Below, piece by piece: positions 8,324 through 16,773 of a stretch of DNA of 39,886 nt. The stretch spans positions 1 to 39,886 of the forward strand of contig CAIQZX010000138.1 of assembly GCA_903876445.1 (NCBI GenBank), in the 5' to 3' direction. The stretch comes from an uncultured Pseudomonadota bacterium (lineage in GTDB: Bacteria > Pseudomonadota > Gammaproteobacteria > Methylococcales > Methylomonadaceae). Under the pieces are notes generated by a model. The model was not told where the DNA came from. It saw only the letters and a program-made list of their open reading frames with translations, and made no database searches. A program made the translations under genes and the position numbers. The stretch's first letter is position 1. The number at the start of each line of letters is the position of its first letter.

Positions 8324-9073
8324 ATGCGTTTTTTTAAATTAGTCATTTTAAGTGCGCTGCCACTCTTTTTAATCGCGTGTTCAATTACTGAAAAAACTGA
8401 AACGGTAGCCAGTAATCCCGCCGATATTTATTTGCAACTTGGTGTGCGTTATTTAAATCTGAATAAATTGGAAATTGCGAAAGAAAATTTACAGCGTGCT
8501 ATTCAACTGGATGCAAAAAATGCTCACGTTTTGAACGCAATGGCTTTTCTGGATGAAAAACTCGATAAAATCGATGACGCACGTTCGCATTATCAAGCGG
8601 CTATTGATTTAATGCCGGATAATTTAAGTGTGAAAAATAATTATGGACGTTTTTTATGTGAACAAGGCGAAACTCAAAAAGGCATCGCGTTATTAACATC
8701 CGCCACAAACGATAAATTAAATGAACATCCTTGGATGGCGATGACAAATTTAGGGCGATGTTATATGCAGCTGGTGCAATATCAAGAGGCAGAAATCTAT
8801 TTTTCACAGGCTTTACAAGTTAATTCAAACTACGCGCCTGCGCTGTTAGAAATACAAAAAGCGAATTATCATCTTGGAAATTTTACCGCTGCAAAAGTGT
8901 ATTTAAATCGCTACGCCCAAATTTCCGACTATTCACCAGAATCGTTACTCATTGCGCTACAAATCGAAGGGGCATCAGGAAATACTGAAATGATGCAGCA
9001 TTATCAAAAACTACTTCTGACGAAATTTCCACTTTCAGCCGAAACGAAACGTTCTAAATCTACTTTTAAATAA
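8324..9073 (+). CDS. pilF: Type IV pilus biogenesis/stability lipoprotein PilF (PilW)
   Basis: Outer-membrane lipoprotein that helps the PilQ secretin multimerise for type IV pili. A signal peptide ends in the lipobox LIAC with Cys19 and Ser at +2, which predicts outer-membrane sorting. Six or so TPR motifs follow (AKENLQRAIQLDAKNAHVLN; ARSHYQAAIDLMPDNLSVKN; AEIYFSQALQVNSNYAPAL). The length of 249 residues is normal. It lies 7 bases after rlmN, the conserved gammaproteobacterial order. The usual downstream partners rodZ-ispG-hisS are replaced here by mtaD and aroQ. Confidence 0.88.
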   Translation: MRFFKLVILSALPLFLIACSITEKTETVASNPADIYLQLGVRYLNLNKLEIAKENLQRAIQLDAKNAHVLNAMAFLDEKLDKIDDARSHYQAAIDLMPDNLSVKNNYGRFLCEQGETQKGIALLTSATNDKLNEHPWMAMTNLGRCYMQLVQYQEAEIYFSQALQVNSNYAPALLEIQKANYHLGNFTAAKVYLNRYAQISDYSPESLLIALQIEGASGNTEMMQHYQKLLLTKFPLSAETKRSKSTFK

Positions 9074-9077
9074 TTTT

Positions 9078-10397
9078 ATGCAAATTGTCGATACTATCAT
9101 TCATGCCCATTGGATTATTCCAATCGAACCAACAAATACTGCACTTGAGAATCACAGTTTAGTGGTTCACGAAGGTAAAATTTTGGATTTATTGCCATCC
9201 GAAATAGCGATACAACGTTACAGAAGTGACGATGTTATTGAACTAAAAACGCACGCGCTCACAGCTGGTTTTGTGAATGCTCACACGCACGCTGCAATGA
9301 CTTTAATGCGCGGTGTTGCTGATGATTTGCCGTTGATGGATTGGTTGCAAAATCATATTTGGGTTTTAGAAGAAAAATGGATGAGTGAAGAATTTGTTCG
9401 TGATGGAACAGATTTAGCGATTGCCGAAATGTTGCGTGGTGGGACGACGTGCTTTAACGATATGTATTTCTTTCCCGAAGTCGCCGCCCAACAAGTTATT
9501 AAGCACGGCATCCGCGCTAGCTTAGGATTGATTGTGATTGATTTTGCGACGATTTGGGCAGAAACCAGTCGTGAATACATTGATAAAGGATTGGCATTGC
9601 ATTATGAATTACGTCCAAATCAACTTATTTCAACACCTTTTGCACCGCACGCGCCTTATACGGTTTCAAATGAACCTCTCGAACACATTAACGTTTTAGC
9701 GCAAGAACTAAAATTACCGGTTCATATTCATTTACACGAAACCGCTAACGAAATTGAATACTCATTAGAAAAATATGGTCAGCGTCCGTTTGATCGTTTG
9801 AATGAGTTAGGATTAGTCAATAAGTCACTGATTGCCGTTCATGCAACACAATTGAATGACGAAGAAATTGAATTGCTTGCGAAAGTCGGGGCGAGCATTG
9901 TGCATTGTCCAGAATCAAATTTAAAATTAGCCAGTGGTTTTTGTCCAGTAGCTAAATGTTTAGCCGCCGGCGTAAATGTCGCACTTGGGACAGATGGTGC
10001 GGCAAGTAATAATGATTTGGATATGTTAGGTGAAATGCGAACAGCCGCATTAGTAGGCAAAGCGGTTGCGAATGATGCTAGTGCAATTCCAGCCATGACG
10101 GCATTACGGATGGCAACCATTAACGGTGCAAAAGCATTGGGTTTAGATTACAAAATTGGGTCGCTTGAAATTGGAAAATCAGCGGATGTTATCGCAATTG
10201 ATTTGAATGAACTAGAGACACAGCCACTGTATTGTCCAATTTCACAAATTGTTTATGCGGCAAGTCGTTCACAAATTACGGATGTTTGGGTTGCCGGAAA
10301 ACGGTTGTTAGAATCACGCCAATTAACAACATTTGATATGACAGAATTGAAAGCAATTGCGGCAAAATGGCAAGCGCGTTTAATGATAAAAAATTAA
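9078..10397 (+). CDS. mtaD: 5-methylthioadenosine/S-adenosylhomocysteine deaminase (amidohydrolase)
   Basis: Metal-dependent amidohydrolase of the TrzA/ATZ family that deaminates methylthioadenosine or S-adenosylhomocysteine to inosine derivatives. The metal ligands are visible in order: NAHTHAA (His69, His71), HIHLHET, IAVHATQL, and the aspartate in LGTDGAASNNDLDM. The 439-residue length fits. A C-terminal strand with ADVIAIDLN is typical of the composite beta-sandwich. It starts 4 bases after pilF without a clear ribosome site, suggesting coupling. Guanine deaminase-like relatives share the motifs, so the substrate is inferred from family resemblance. Confidence 0.85.
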   Translation: MQIVDTIIHAHWIIPIEPTNTALENHSLVVHEGKILDLLPSEIAIQRYRSDDVIELKTHALTAGFVNAHTHAAMTLMRGVADDLPLMDWLQNHIWVLEEKWMSEEFVRDGTDLAIAEMLRGGTTCFNDMYFFPEVAAQQVIKHGIRASLGLIVIDFATIWAETSREYIDKGLALHYELRPNQLISTPFAPHAPYTVSNEPLEHINVLAQELKLPVHIHLHETANEIEYSLEKYGQRPFDRLNELGLVNKSLIAVHATQLNDEEIELLAKVGASIVHCPESNLKLASGFCPVAKCLAAGVNVALGTDGAASNNDLDMLGEMRTAALVGKAVANDASAIPAMTALRMATINGAKALGLDYKIGSLEIGKSADVIAIDLNELETQPLYCPISQIVYAASRSQITDVWVAGKRLLESRQLTTFDMTELKAIAAKWQARLMIKN

Positions 10398-10520
10398 CCT
10401 ATTTTGAAAAATAGCCTCCAATTGCTCGAAGTTAATCGCATTTTGTGCTTAAACTGGACAAACCGTTACAACGCGGTAAAATTGCGCGTCTTTCAACCGT
10501 TTATTATAAGAAAATAACCC

Positions 10521-10964
10521 ATGTCGATAATTACTGTTTTAAATGGCCCAAATTTAAATTTATTGGGCGTACGCGAACCCAGTCTTTATGGCAATCAAAC
10601 CCTCGCCGATATTCAGCATTTGTTGGAAAAAGAAGCACAACTTTTACAACATTCGCTTACGTTTCATCAAAGTAACGCCGAACATGAACTTATCGAGCTG
10701 ATTCATGTTGCGTATGCCAATCGGGTGGATTTTATTATTATCAATCCTGCCGCATTCACACATACTAGCGTTGCACTACGCGATGCGTTATTAGCAACGA
10801 AAATTCCATTTATCGAAGTGCATTTATCAAATGTTTATGCGCGGGAACCGTTCCGAAAACACTCCTATTTTTCCGACATCGCACAAGGTGTAATTTGTGG
10901 ATTAGGCGCAATGGGCTATGAATTAGCGTTACAAGCGGCACACAGAATCTTAACCAAAAACTAA
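10521..10964 (+). CDS. aroQ: 3-dehydroquinate dehydratase, type II
   Basis: Third step of the shikimate pathway. The 147-residue product has the type II hallmarks: the N-terminal [18 protein letters not shown] containing the catalytic tyrosine and arginine, [41 protein letters not shown] with the catalytic histidine, and [15 protein letters not shown]. It heads the aroQ-accB-accC-prmA order widespread in gammaproteobacteria. The 123-base spacer before it contains TTGCGC (10482-10487) and TATAAG (10505-10510) 17 bases apart, a possible promoter very close to the ATG. Confidence 0.96.
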   Translation: MSIITVLNGPNLNLLGVREPSLYGNQTLADIQHLLEKEAQLLQHSLTFHQSNAEHELIELIHVAYANRVDFIIINPAAFTHTSVALRDALLATKIPFIEVHLSNVYAREPFRKHSYFSDIAQGVICGLGAMGYELALQAAHRILTKN

Positions 10965-10984
10965 CTATAAGAGATTAAAATCAG

Positions 10985-11431
10985 ATGGATATTAGAAAAA
11001 TAAAAAAACTTATTGAAATTATTGAAAATTCGGACGTAGCGGAAATTGAAATTAAAGAAGGTGAAGAATCCATTCGCATCAATCGTTATGTTGCCGCCAC
11101 ACCCACACCAGTGCATTACGCACCACAACAAATGATTCCCGCTTCAACGGTTATTAACTTGGGCGAATCCACGCCAGTCGCAAAACCTGAAATTAAGGGT
11201 CACGTTGTTAAATCGCCAATGGTTGGCACATTTTATCGTTCGGCATCACCCGGCAGCAAAGCCTTTGTTGAAGTCGGCATGAGCGTTCAATCTGGACAAA
11301 CGTTGTGTATTATCGAAGCCATGAAAATTTTGAATCAAATTGAATCGGATAAAAGTGGTGTTGTGACGCAAATTTTAATAGACAACAACGAACCCGTGGA
11401 ATACGGTCAACCATTGTTTGTGATTGAATAA
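10985..11431 (+). CDS. accB: Biotin carboxyl carrier protein of acetyl-CoA carboxylase
   Basis: Carries carboxybiotin between biotin carboxylase and carboxyltransferase in fatty-acid synthesis. The N-terminal helix ([14 protein letters not shown]) is followed by a Pro/Ala linker and the biotinyl domain. The biotinylated residue is Lys114 in [11 protein letters not shown], where many homologues have EAMKLMNEIEA. The thumb region [14 protein letters not shown] is present. The length of 148 residues is usual. The spacer to accC is 11 bases. Confidence 0.97.
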   Translation: MDIRKIKKLIEIIENSDVAEIEIKEGEESIRINRYVAATPTPVHYAPQQMIPASTVINLGESTPVAKPEIKGHVVKSPMVGTFYRSASPGSKAFVEVGMSVQSGQTLCIIEAMKILNQIESDKSGVVTQILIDNNEPVEYGQPLFVIE

Positions 11432-11442
11432 GGCGGAACACT

Positions 11443-12789
11443 ATGTTCGATAAAATTGTTATCGCAAATCGGGGCGAAATTGCATTGCGTGTGCTTCGTG
11501 CGTGTCGTGAATTAGGCGTAAAAGTTGTTGCCGTACATTCAGAAGCTGACCGTGATTTAAAACACGTTCGATTAGCGGACGAGTCTGTTTGTATTGGTCC
11601 TGCAAATTCAGCGGACAGTTATTTAAACATTCCGGCGATTATCAGTGCTGCAGAAGTCACAGACGCGCAAGCGATTCATCCGGGTTACGGTTTTTTGTCT
11701 GAAAATGCGGATTTTGCTGAAAAGGTAGAGCAAAGTGGTTTTGTCTTTATTGGACCAAAAGCAGATACAATCCGCATGATGGGCGATAAGATTTCAGCCA
11801 AAAACGCCATGATTGCGTCTGGCATTCCTTGTGTGCCTGGAAATAACGATCCACTTTCTGATGATGCTGAAAAAAATCTAAAATTAGCGCGTGAAATCGG
11901 GTATCCCGTAATTATCAAAGCGGCGGGCGGTGGTGGAGGACGTGGTATGCGAACCGTTCATACCGAAGCCGCGTTAATTAACGCCATTTCTATGACGAAA
12001 GCAGAAGCCGGTTCAGCATTTGGAAATGCAACGGTTTATATGGAAAAATTTTTAGAAGATCCGCGTCATATTGAATTTCAAGTAATGGCAGATTCTTACG
12101 GTAACGCGATTCATTTGGGCGAGCGTGATTGTTCAATGCAACGCCGGCATCAAAAAGTTGTGGAAGAAGCTCCCGCCCCTTTTATCACAGAAGAACAGCG
12201 TAAATTTATCGGTGAACGTTGCGCTCAAGCCTGTGTCGATATTGGTTATCGTGGAGCGGGAACCTTTGAGTTTCTATATGAAAAAGGCGAATTCTTTTTC
12301 ATCGAAATGAATACTCGTGTCCAAGTCGAACATCCGGTTACTGAAATGGTCACGGGTTTTGATATTGTGAAAGAACAATTACGCATTGCGGCGGGTGAGA
12401 AATTATCGATTACTCAAGACCAAGTTAAAATTCAAGGTCATGCCATTGAATGTCGGTTGAATGCTGAAGACCCAAGAACTTTCATGCCTTGTCCGGGTAT
12501 TATTGAACAATTCCACATGCCGGGTGGCCCTGGAATTCGTTGTGAAACACATATTTATAACGGTTACAAAGTGCCTCCATATTACGATTCGATGATTGGG
12601 AAATTGATTGCTCATGGTGAAACGCGGGCGAGTGCAATTGCTCGAATGAACACGGCATTAAATGAAATTATCATTGATGGTATTAAAACCAACATTCCAT
12701 TGCAGCATGACATTATGACTGACAGCGCGTTTGCGGCGGGCGGACAAAATATCCATTACCTAGAAAAAAAATTGGGGATTTATAAATAA
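11443..12789 (+). CDS. accC: Biotin carboxylase subunit of acetyl-CoA carboxylase
   Basis: ATP-grasp enzyme that carboxylates biotin on AccB. The N-terminal domain starts [20 protein letters not shown]. The nucleotide-binding lysine is Lys159 followed by the glycine-rich loop [11 protein letters not shown] (160-170). Later come the catalytic signatures [18 protein letters not shown] and [20 protein letters not shown]. The length of 448 residues nearly equals that of the E. coli enzyme. AGGCGGA in the spacer precedes the ATG. It is co-transcribed with accB. Confidence 0.98.
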   Translation: MFDKIVIANRGEIALRVLRACRELGVKVVAVHSEADRDLKHVRLADESVCIGPANSADSYLNIPAIISAAEVTDAQAIHPGYGFLSENADFAEKVEQSGFVFIGPKADTIRMMGDKISAKNAMIASGIPCVPGNNDPLSDDAEKNLKLAREIGYPVIIKAAGGGGGRGMRTVHTEAALINAISMTKAEAGSAFGNATVYMEKFLEDPRHIEFQVMADSYGNAIHLGERDCSMQRRHQKVVEEAPAPFITEEQRKFIGERCAQACVDIGYRGAGTFEFLYEKGEFFFIEMNTRVQVEHPVTEMVTGFDIVKEQLRIAAGEKLSITQDQVKIQGHAIECRLNAEDPRTFMPCPGIIEQFHMPGGPGIRCETHIYNGYKVPPYYDSMIGKLIAHGETRASAIARMNTALNEIIIDGIKTNIPLQHDIMTDSAFAAGGQNIHYLEKKLGIYK

Positions 12790-12810
12790 CGATTTTCACT
12801 CGTCAGGTGT

Positions 12811-12832
12811 GGACGTGAATATCTTCACGTCC
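12811..12832 (+). terminator. Perfect 9-bp hairpin between accC and prmA
   Basis: GGACGTGAA (12811-12819) pairs perfectly with TTCACGTCC (12824-12832) around a TATC loop. It lies 21 bases after the accC stop. A T-rich but interrupted stretch follows, so it may be an intrinsic terminator, an attenuator that lowers prmA expression relative to acc, or an mRNA-stability element. Confidence 0.45.
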
Positions 12833-12865
12833 ATCTAAATTCCTCTTACTTTCGTATTTTCTATT

Positions 12866-13741
12866 ATGGCTTGGCATCAACTTACCGTCACAACAACTGA
12901 AAAATCCGCATCTAAAATTGCAAAACATTTCACCCATTTGGGCGCAGTTTCTGTGACTTACATGGATGCTGAAGATGAACCCGTTTACGAACCACGCATT
13001 GGTGAAACTAAAATTTGGTCACACACTCAAGTTGAAGCGTTATTTGAATTGGATATTGAACCCGATACAGTAAAAAGCGCGATGAATACCAAATTCAAAA
13101 CTATCAGCGATTCGTGGAAATATGAATTTATTGAAGACCAAGCATGGGAAAGAGCTTGGATGGAATTTTATCATCCTATGAAATTTGCTAATCGTTTGTG
13201 GGTTTGCCCAACCGACCAAGAACAACGCGAAGAAGGCACCGTTTGTTTAACGCTTGATCCTGGTTTAGCGTTTGGGACGGGAACGCATCCGACAACGGCA
13301 TTGTGTTTGGAGTGGTTAGCAAGCAATGATTTAACCAATAAAACGGTAATCGATTATGGTTGTGGTTCAGGTATTTTAGCCGTTGCCGCTATTTTATTGG
13401 GTGCAAAAGAAGCGCACGCGATAGATATTGACCCGCAAGCTCTTACCGCGACTCGTGATAATGCGTTAAAAAATAATGTATCAGACAAAATTCACTGTTA
13501 TTTGCCTGAAAATTTCACGCCGTTCAAAGCAGATGTGGTGCTAGCTAACATTTTGGCAAAACCATTGATTGATTTATCAGAATCGATTTGTGGATTAGTG
13601 ATTGAAAAAGGAAATTTAGTTTTATCGGGAATTTTAGCTGAACAAGCCGATTCTGTTGTTGATGCCTACGTTGAAAAAATTGATTTCGCGCCGCGCGTTC
13701 AACAAGAAGATTGGATGCGTTTAAACGGTCACAAAAAATAA
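12866..13741 (+). CDS. prmA: Ribosomal protein L11 methyltransferase
   Basis: Trimethylates lysines and the N-terminus of ribosomal protein L11 using S-adenosylmethionine. The N-terminal substrate-recognition domain (MAWHQLTVTTTEKSASKIAKH) is followed by a class I methyltransferase fold: GLAFGTGTHPTTALCLEWL, motif I VIDYGCGSGILAVAA (about 161-175), IDIDPQAL, and VVLANILAKPL in place of the usual NILA motif. The length of 291 residues is standard. It follows accC after a 76-base spacer with a hairpin, the usual gammaproteobacterial neighbourhood. Confidence 0.95.
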   Translation: MAWHQLTVTTTEKSASKIAKHFTHLGAVSVTYMDAEDEPVYEPRIGETKIWSHTQVEALFELDIEPDTVKSAMNTKFKTISDSWKYEFIEDQAWERAWMEFYHPMKFANRLWVCPTDQEQREEGTVCLTLDPGLAFGTGTHPTTALCLEWLASNDLTNKTVIDYGCGSGILAVAAILLGAKEAHAIDIDPQALTATRDNALKNNVSDKIHCYLPENFTPFKADVVLANILAKPLIDLSESICGLVIEKGNLVLSGILAEQADSVVDAYVEKIDFAPRVQQEDWMRLNGHKK

Positions 13742-13772
13742 AAAATTTATTAAAACCTCAAAAGGAAAAACT

Positions 13773-14312
13773 ATGAAAAAAGCCTGCGAAAGTTGCAGTC
13801 GTGTCGCAATCGGCAAGCATTATAAAGACGTTCCTGTTTGGAAACGTGCTATCGGAATGGTAATGATTTATTTACCTATTATTACATTACCATTTATATT
13901 TTTGAGTGCATATTGGTCGTATTGGCATTTGTTAATGATGGGTGCAAAAGATGTTAAAACGTTGCGTGATTATTTACCGGCGAAAGAAAGTCACCGTTAT
14001 GATTTGAAAACCCAAATTAAAATGGAAGGTTCATTTGCGTTGAGTACCTCACAATCAAAATTATTTTGGATTTTGAATTGTTCTTGGTATTGTCCAGTAA
14101 GTGTGGCGTTATTTGAATGGCACTCGTATTTAGTAAAATTAGTTGAAAATTTCTGGTGTCCGTTCACGCACGCAACAAAAGAAAGTTATGATAATGCGTG
14201 TATTGATAAATCATTTTGGCATATTTATCCTACTGATGCGGCAAAATTACATCCAGATGATTTGAAAAATCCCATTTGGAATGAAGACGAAGCGGTTAAA
14301 AAAGAAGACTAA
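13773..14312 (+). CDS. Small membrane protein with N-terminal CxxC, unknown function
   Basis: I do not recognise this 179-residue protein. It begins [10 protein letters not shown], a CxxC that could bind metal or be redox-active. One clear hydrophobic segment spans about 25-55 ([28 protein letters not shown]) and could be one long or two short membrane spans. A second aromatic and cysteine-containing hydrophobic patch lies near 107-123 ([17 protein letters not shown]). The C-terminal region is charged and probably soluble. An AAGGAAA ribosome site precedes the ATG. It lies between prmA and ridA, 31 bases after prmA, so it may be expressed with them. Confidence 0.6.
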   Translation: MKKACESCSRVAIGKHYKDVPVWKRAIGMVMIYLPIITLPFIFLSAYWSYWHLLMMGAKDVKTLRDYLPAKESHRYDLKTQIKMEGSFALSTSQSKLFWILNCSWYCPVSVALFEWHSYLVKLVENFWCPFTHATKESYDNACIDKSFWHIYPTDAAKLHPDDLKNPIWNEDEAVKKED

Positions 14313-14334
14313 ATTTATTAAAAGGAAATCCGAC

Positions 14335-14736
14335 ATGAATACCAAACACATTATCCACACGCATAACGCGCCGCAAGCCATTGGCACTTATTCGCAAGCC
14401 GTCAAAATTCATCGCACCGTTTATTTATCAGGACAAATTCCGCTCGTTCCAGCAACGATGACAATGGTAGAAGGCGATGTTGTGGCTCAAATCACGCAGG
14501 TTTTTGAAAATTTACAAGCTGTTGCTCACGCTGCCGGTGGTTATTTAAACGATATTGTAAAACTCAATGTATTTTTAACAGATTTAGCACATTTTCCAAT
14601 TGTAAATGAAATTATGGGGAATTATTTTCACGAACCCTATCCGGCTCGCGCTGCAATTGGTGTCGCAGCTTTGCCAAAAGGCGCAAGTGTCGAAATGGAT
14701 GGCATCATGGAATTGCCACAACAAGAATACGCCTAA
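14335..14736 (+). CDS. ridA: RidA-family 2-iminobutanoate/2-iminopropanoate deaminase
   Basis: Hydrolyses reactive enamine/imine intermediates released by PLP enzymes. From the ATG at 14335 it has 133 residues, close to the usual 128. An AAAGGAAA ribosome site precedes this start. An upstream in-frame ATG at 14281 lies inside the preceding gene and adds 18 Lys-rich residues that the family lacks. Signatures are [23 protein letters not shown] and [23 protein letters not shown], which holds the conserved Arg and Glu of active RidA. The stop codon directly abuts the recG ATG. Confidence 0.93.
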   Translation: MNTKHIIHTHNAPQAIGTYSQAVKIHRTVYLSGQIPLVPATMTMVEGDVVAQITQVFENLQAVAHAAGGYLNDIVKLNVFLTDLAHFPIVNEIMGNYFHEPYPARAAIGVAALPKGASVEMDGIMELPQQEYA

Positions 14737-16761
14737 ATGTCATCGCTAAAACTTTCAGTTGAAACTTTAAAAGGCGTTGGTGGAAAAACATTAGAACGCT
14801 TACGAAAGTTAGACTTGAAAACCTTGCAAGATTTATTGCTACATTTGCCGCTGCGATATGAAGATCGCACGCGGCTTTTTACTATTCATACCTTAGAAGT
14901 TGGTAAATCATCGATTATTCGTGGGCGAATTGAACACGTTTCAGAAGTTACCAAAGGAAAAAAAATGTTGGTGTGTCATTTAAACGATGGCACAGGAACA
15001 ATAACGTTAAAATTTTTTCATTACACGTCGGCACAACTGAGTTTTTTGAAAAATACGGAATGGTTACAATGTTTTGGGGAAGTGCGCTGGGGATTTAATG
15101 GTTTTGAAATGATTCATCCGGAATATCCTGCCTCGCTTGAGCCGGCATTAACGGCTATTTATCCCAGTACAGATGGGTTATATCAAAAAGATTTACAGAA
15201 ATTTATTGCTCAAGCCTTGCTAATTTGTAATGCTGAATTAGTTGAGTATTTTCCCGAAAACTTTTTACAGCAATTTCATTATTCAGATTTCAAAACGGCA
15301 TTACAGCAAATTCACGCCCCGAAAAAATTGCCTAGCCCATATTTATTGCAACGATTAGCGCATGAAGAATTGATTGTGCATTATTTACGAATGCGGTTCG
15401 AAAAAAAGAATTCACAACGTTGGCAAGCTCCAATTTTTACTACAAATGAAGCTGCCGCAAAAGATTTTTCAAATTCGCTTCCTTTCCAATTAACGGGCGC
15501 ACAAAAGCGCGTAATTGCAGAAATACAAACCGATTGCCAGCGAAAACAACCCATGCTGCGTTTGGTGCAAGGAGATGTTGGATCAGGAAAAACACTGGTA
15601 GCGGCTTTCACCGCATTGTCTGCGATAAATAGCGGTTATCAAGTTGCGTTAATGGTGCCAACAGAATTATTAGCGGAACAACACAATCGTAATTTTAATC
15701 ATTGGTTTGCACAGTTTAATTTTAAAATTTTATATTTAACCGGACAGTTGAAAGGCAAAGCGCGTGAACAAGGTTTACTGGATTTGCAAGAAGGAAAAAT
15801 TCAAATCGCTATTGGAACGCACGCATTGTTTCAAGAACAAGTGCAATTTCAAAATTTAGGTTTAATTATTATTGATGAACAACATCGTTTTGGAGTGAAT
15901 CAACGTTTGGCTTTGCAAAATAAAGGGGTATCCGGAAAAATACGCCCGCATCAATTAGTGATGACTGCTACACCGATACCGCGCACATTAGCGATGATGC
16001 AATATGCGGATTTAGATGTTTCAATTATTGACGAATTACCACCGAATCGAAAACCCGTTATCACGCGCGTCTTATCTTCAAAACGGCGTGACGAAGTGAT
16101 TGCCAAAATCAATCAGTGGGTCGCAAAAAAAAGTCAGGCGTATTGGGTTTGTACGTTAATTGAAGAATCTGAAGTGTTGCAATTCGAAGCGGCTGAAACG
16201 TCTTTTGAAATGTTAGTTGAAACGCTGCCGAAAGTGCGAATTGGCTTGGTTCATGGGCGCATGAAAGCGGCTGAAAAAGAAGCCGTTATGACAGCATTTA
16301 AAAATCATGAATTGGATGTGCTTGTGGCGACAACGGTTATTGAAGTAGGTGTTGACGTACCAAATGCTGGATTGATGATTATCGAAAATCCTGAGCGTTT
16401 AGGCTTGTCCCAACTTCATCAATTACGCGGTAGGGTAGGGCGGGGCGATAGTGAAAGTTATTGTTTATTGCTGTATTCAACATTACCTGAAGTGGCGCGG
16501 GAACGCTTACACATTATGCGTGAACATCACGACGGTTTTGTCATTGCGGAAAAAGATTTGGAATTGCGTGGGGCGGGAGAAATTTTAGGAACGCGCCAAA
16601 AAGGGCAGTTACGTTTCAAAACCGTTAATCCAGACACCCACGCCCATTTGTTTGATGCGGTGCAAGCATGGGGTGATTATTTGTTAGCGAATTTCCCTCA
16701 AAATGTTCAGCCGTTAATTGATCGATGGCTTGATACAGCAACGTGTTATGTCGATGTTTGA
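14737..16761 (+). CDS. recG: ATP-dependent DNA helicase RecG
   Basis: Branch-migration helicase that remodels stalled forks and Holliday junctions. The N-terminal wedge/OB domain (about 1-160) includes LLLHLPLRYEDRTRL. Helicase motif I is GDVGSGKT with Lys285, motif II is IIDEQHRFGV with Asp380-Glu381-Gln382-His383 (the usual RecG DEQH), motif III is VMTATPIPRTLAM, and later come VATTVIEVGVDVPNA and QLRGRVGRG. The C-terminal TRG-type region has ERLHIMREHHDGFVIAEKDLELRGAGEILGT. The 674-residue length fits the family. It begins at the base after the ridA stop. Confidence 0.97.
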   Translation: MSSLKLSVETLKGVGGKTLERLRKLDLKTLQDLLLHLPLRYEDRTRLFTIHTLEVGKSSIIRGRIEHVSEVTKGKKMLVCHLNDGTGTITLKFFHYTSAQLSFLKNTEWLQCFGEVRWGFNGFEMIHPEYPASLEPALTAIYPSTDGLYQKDLQKFIAQALLICNAELVEYFPENFLQQFHYSDFKTALQQIHAPKKLPSPYLLQRLAHEELIVHYLRMRFEKKNSQRWQAPIFTTNEAAAKDFSNSLPFQLTGAQKRVIAEIQTDCQRKQPMLRLVQGDVGSGKTLVAAFTALSAINSGYQVALMVPTELLAEQHNRNFNHWFAQFNFKILYLTGQLKGKAREQGLLDLQEGKIQIAIGTHALFQEQVQFQNLGLIIIDEQHRFGVNQRLALQNKGVSGKIRPHQLVMTATPIPRTLAMMQYADLDVSIIDELPPNRKPVITRVLSSKRRDEVIAKINQWVAKKSQAYWVCTLIEESEVLQFEAAETSFEMLVETLPKVRIGLVHGRMKAAEKEAVMTAFKNHELDVLVATTVIEVGVDVPNAGLMIIENPERLGLSQLHQLRGRVGRGDSESYCLLLYSTLPEVARERLHIMREHHDGFVIAEKDLELRGAGEILGTRQKGQLRFKTVNPDTHAHLFDAVQAWGDYLLANFPQNVQPLIDRWLDTATCYVDV

Positions 16762-16773
16762 GTTTTGATTTTG

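Noticed and set aside
10482-10510. Possible promoter TTGCGC-N17-TATAAG before aroQ
   Set aside because: The -10 box would lie only 10 bases before the ATG, giving an almost leaderless mRNA; too weak to list as a feature.
10445-10675. Plus-strand open frame overlapping aroQ in another frame
   Set aside because: It overlaps the start of a well-supported aroQ gene and its product is basic and featureless.
14281-14334. Upstream ATG for ridA inside the preceding gene
   Set aside because: The added residues are Lys-rich and absent from RidA proteins, while ATG 14335 has a good AAAGGAAA ribosome site.
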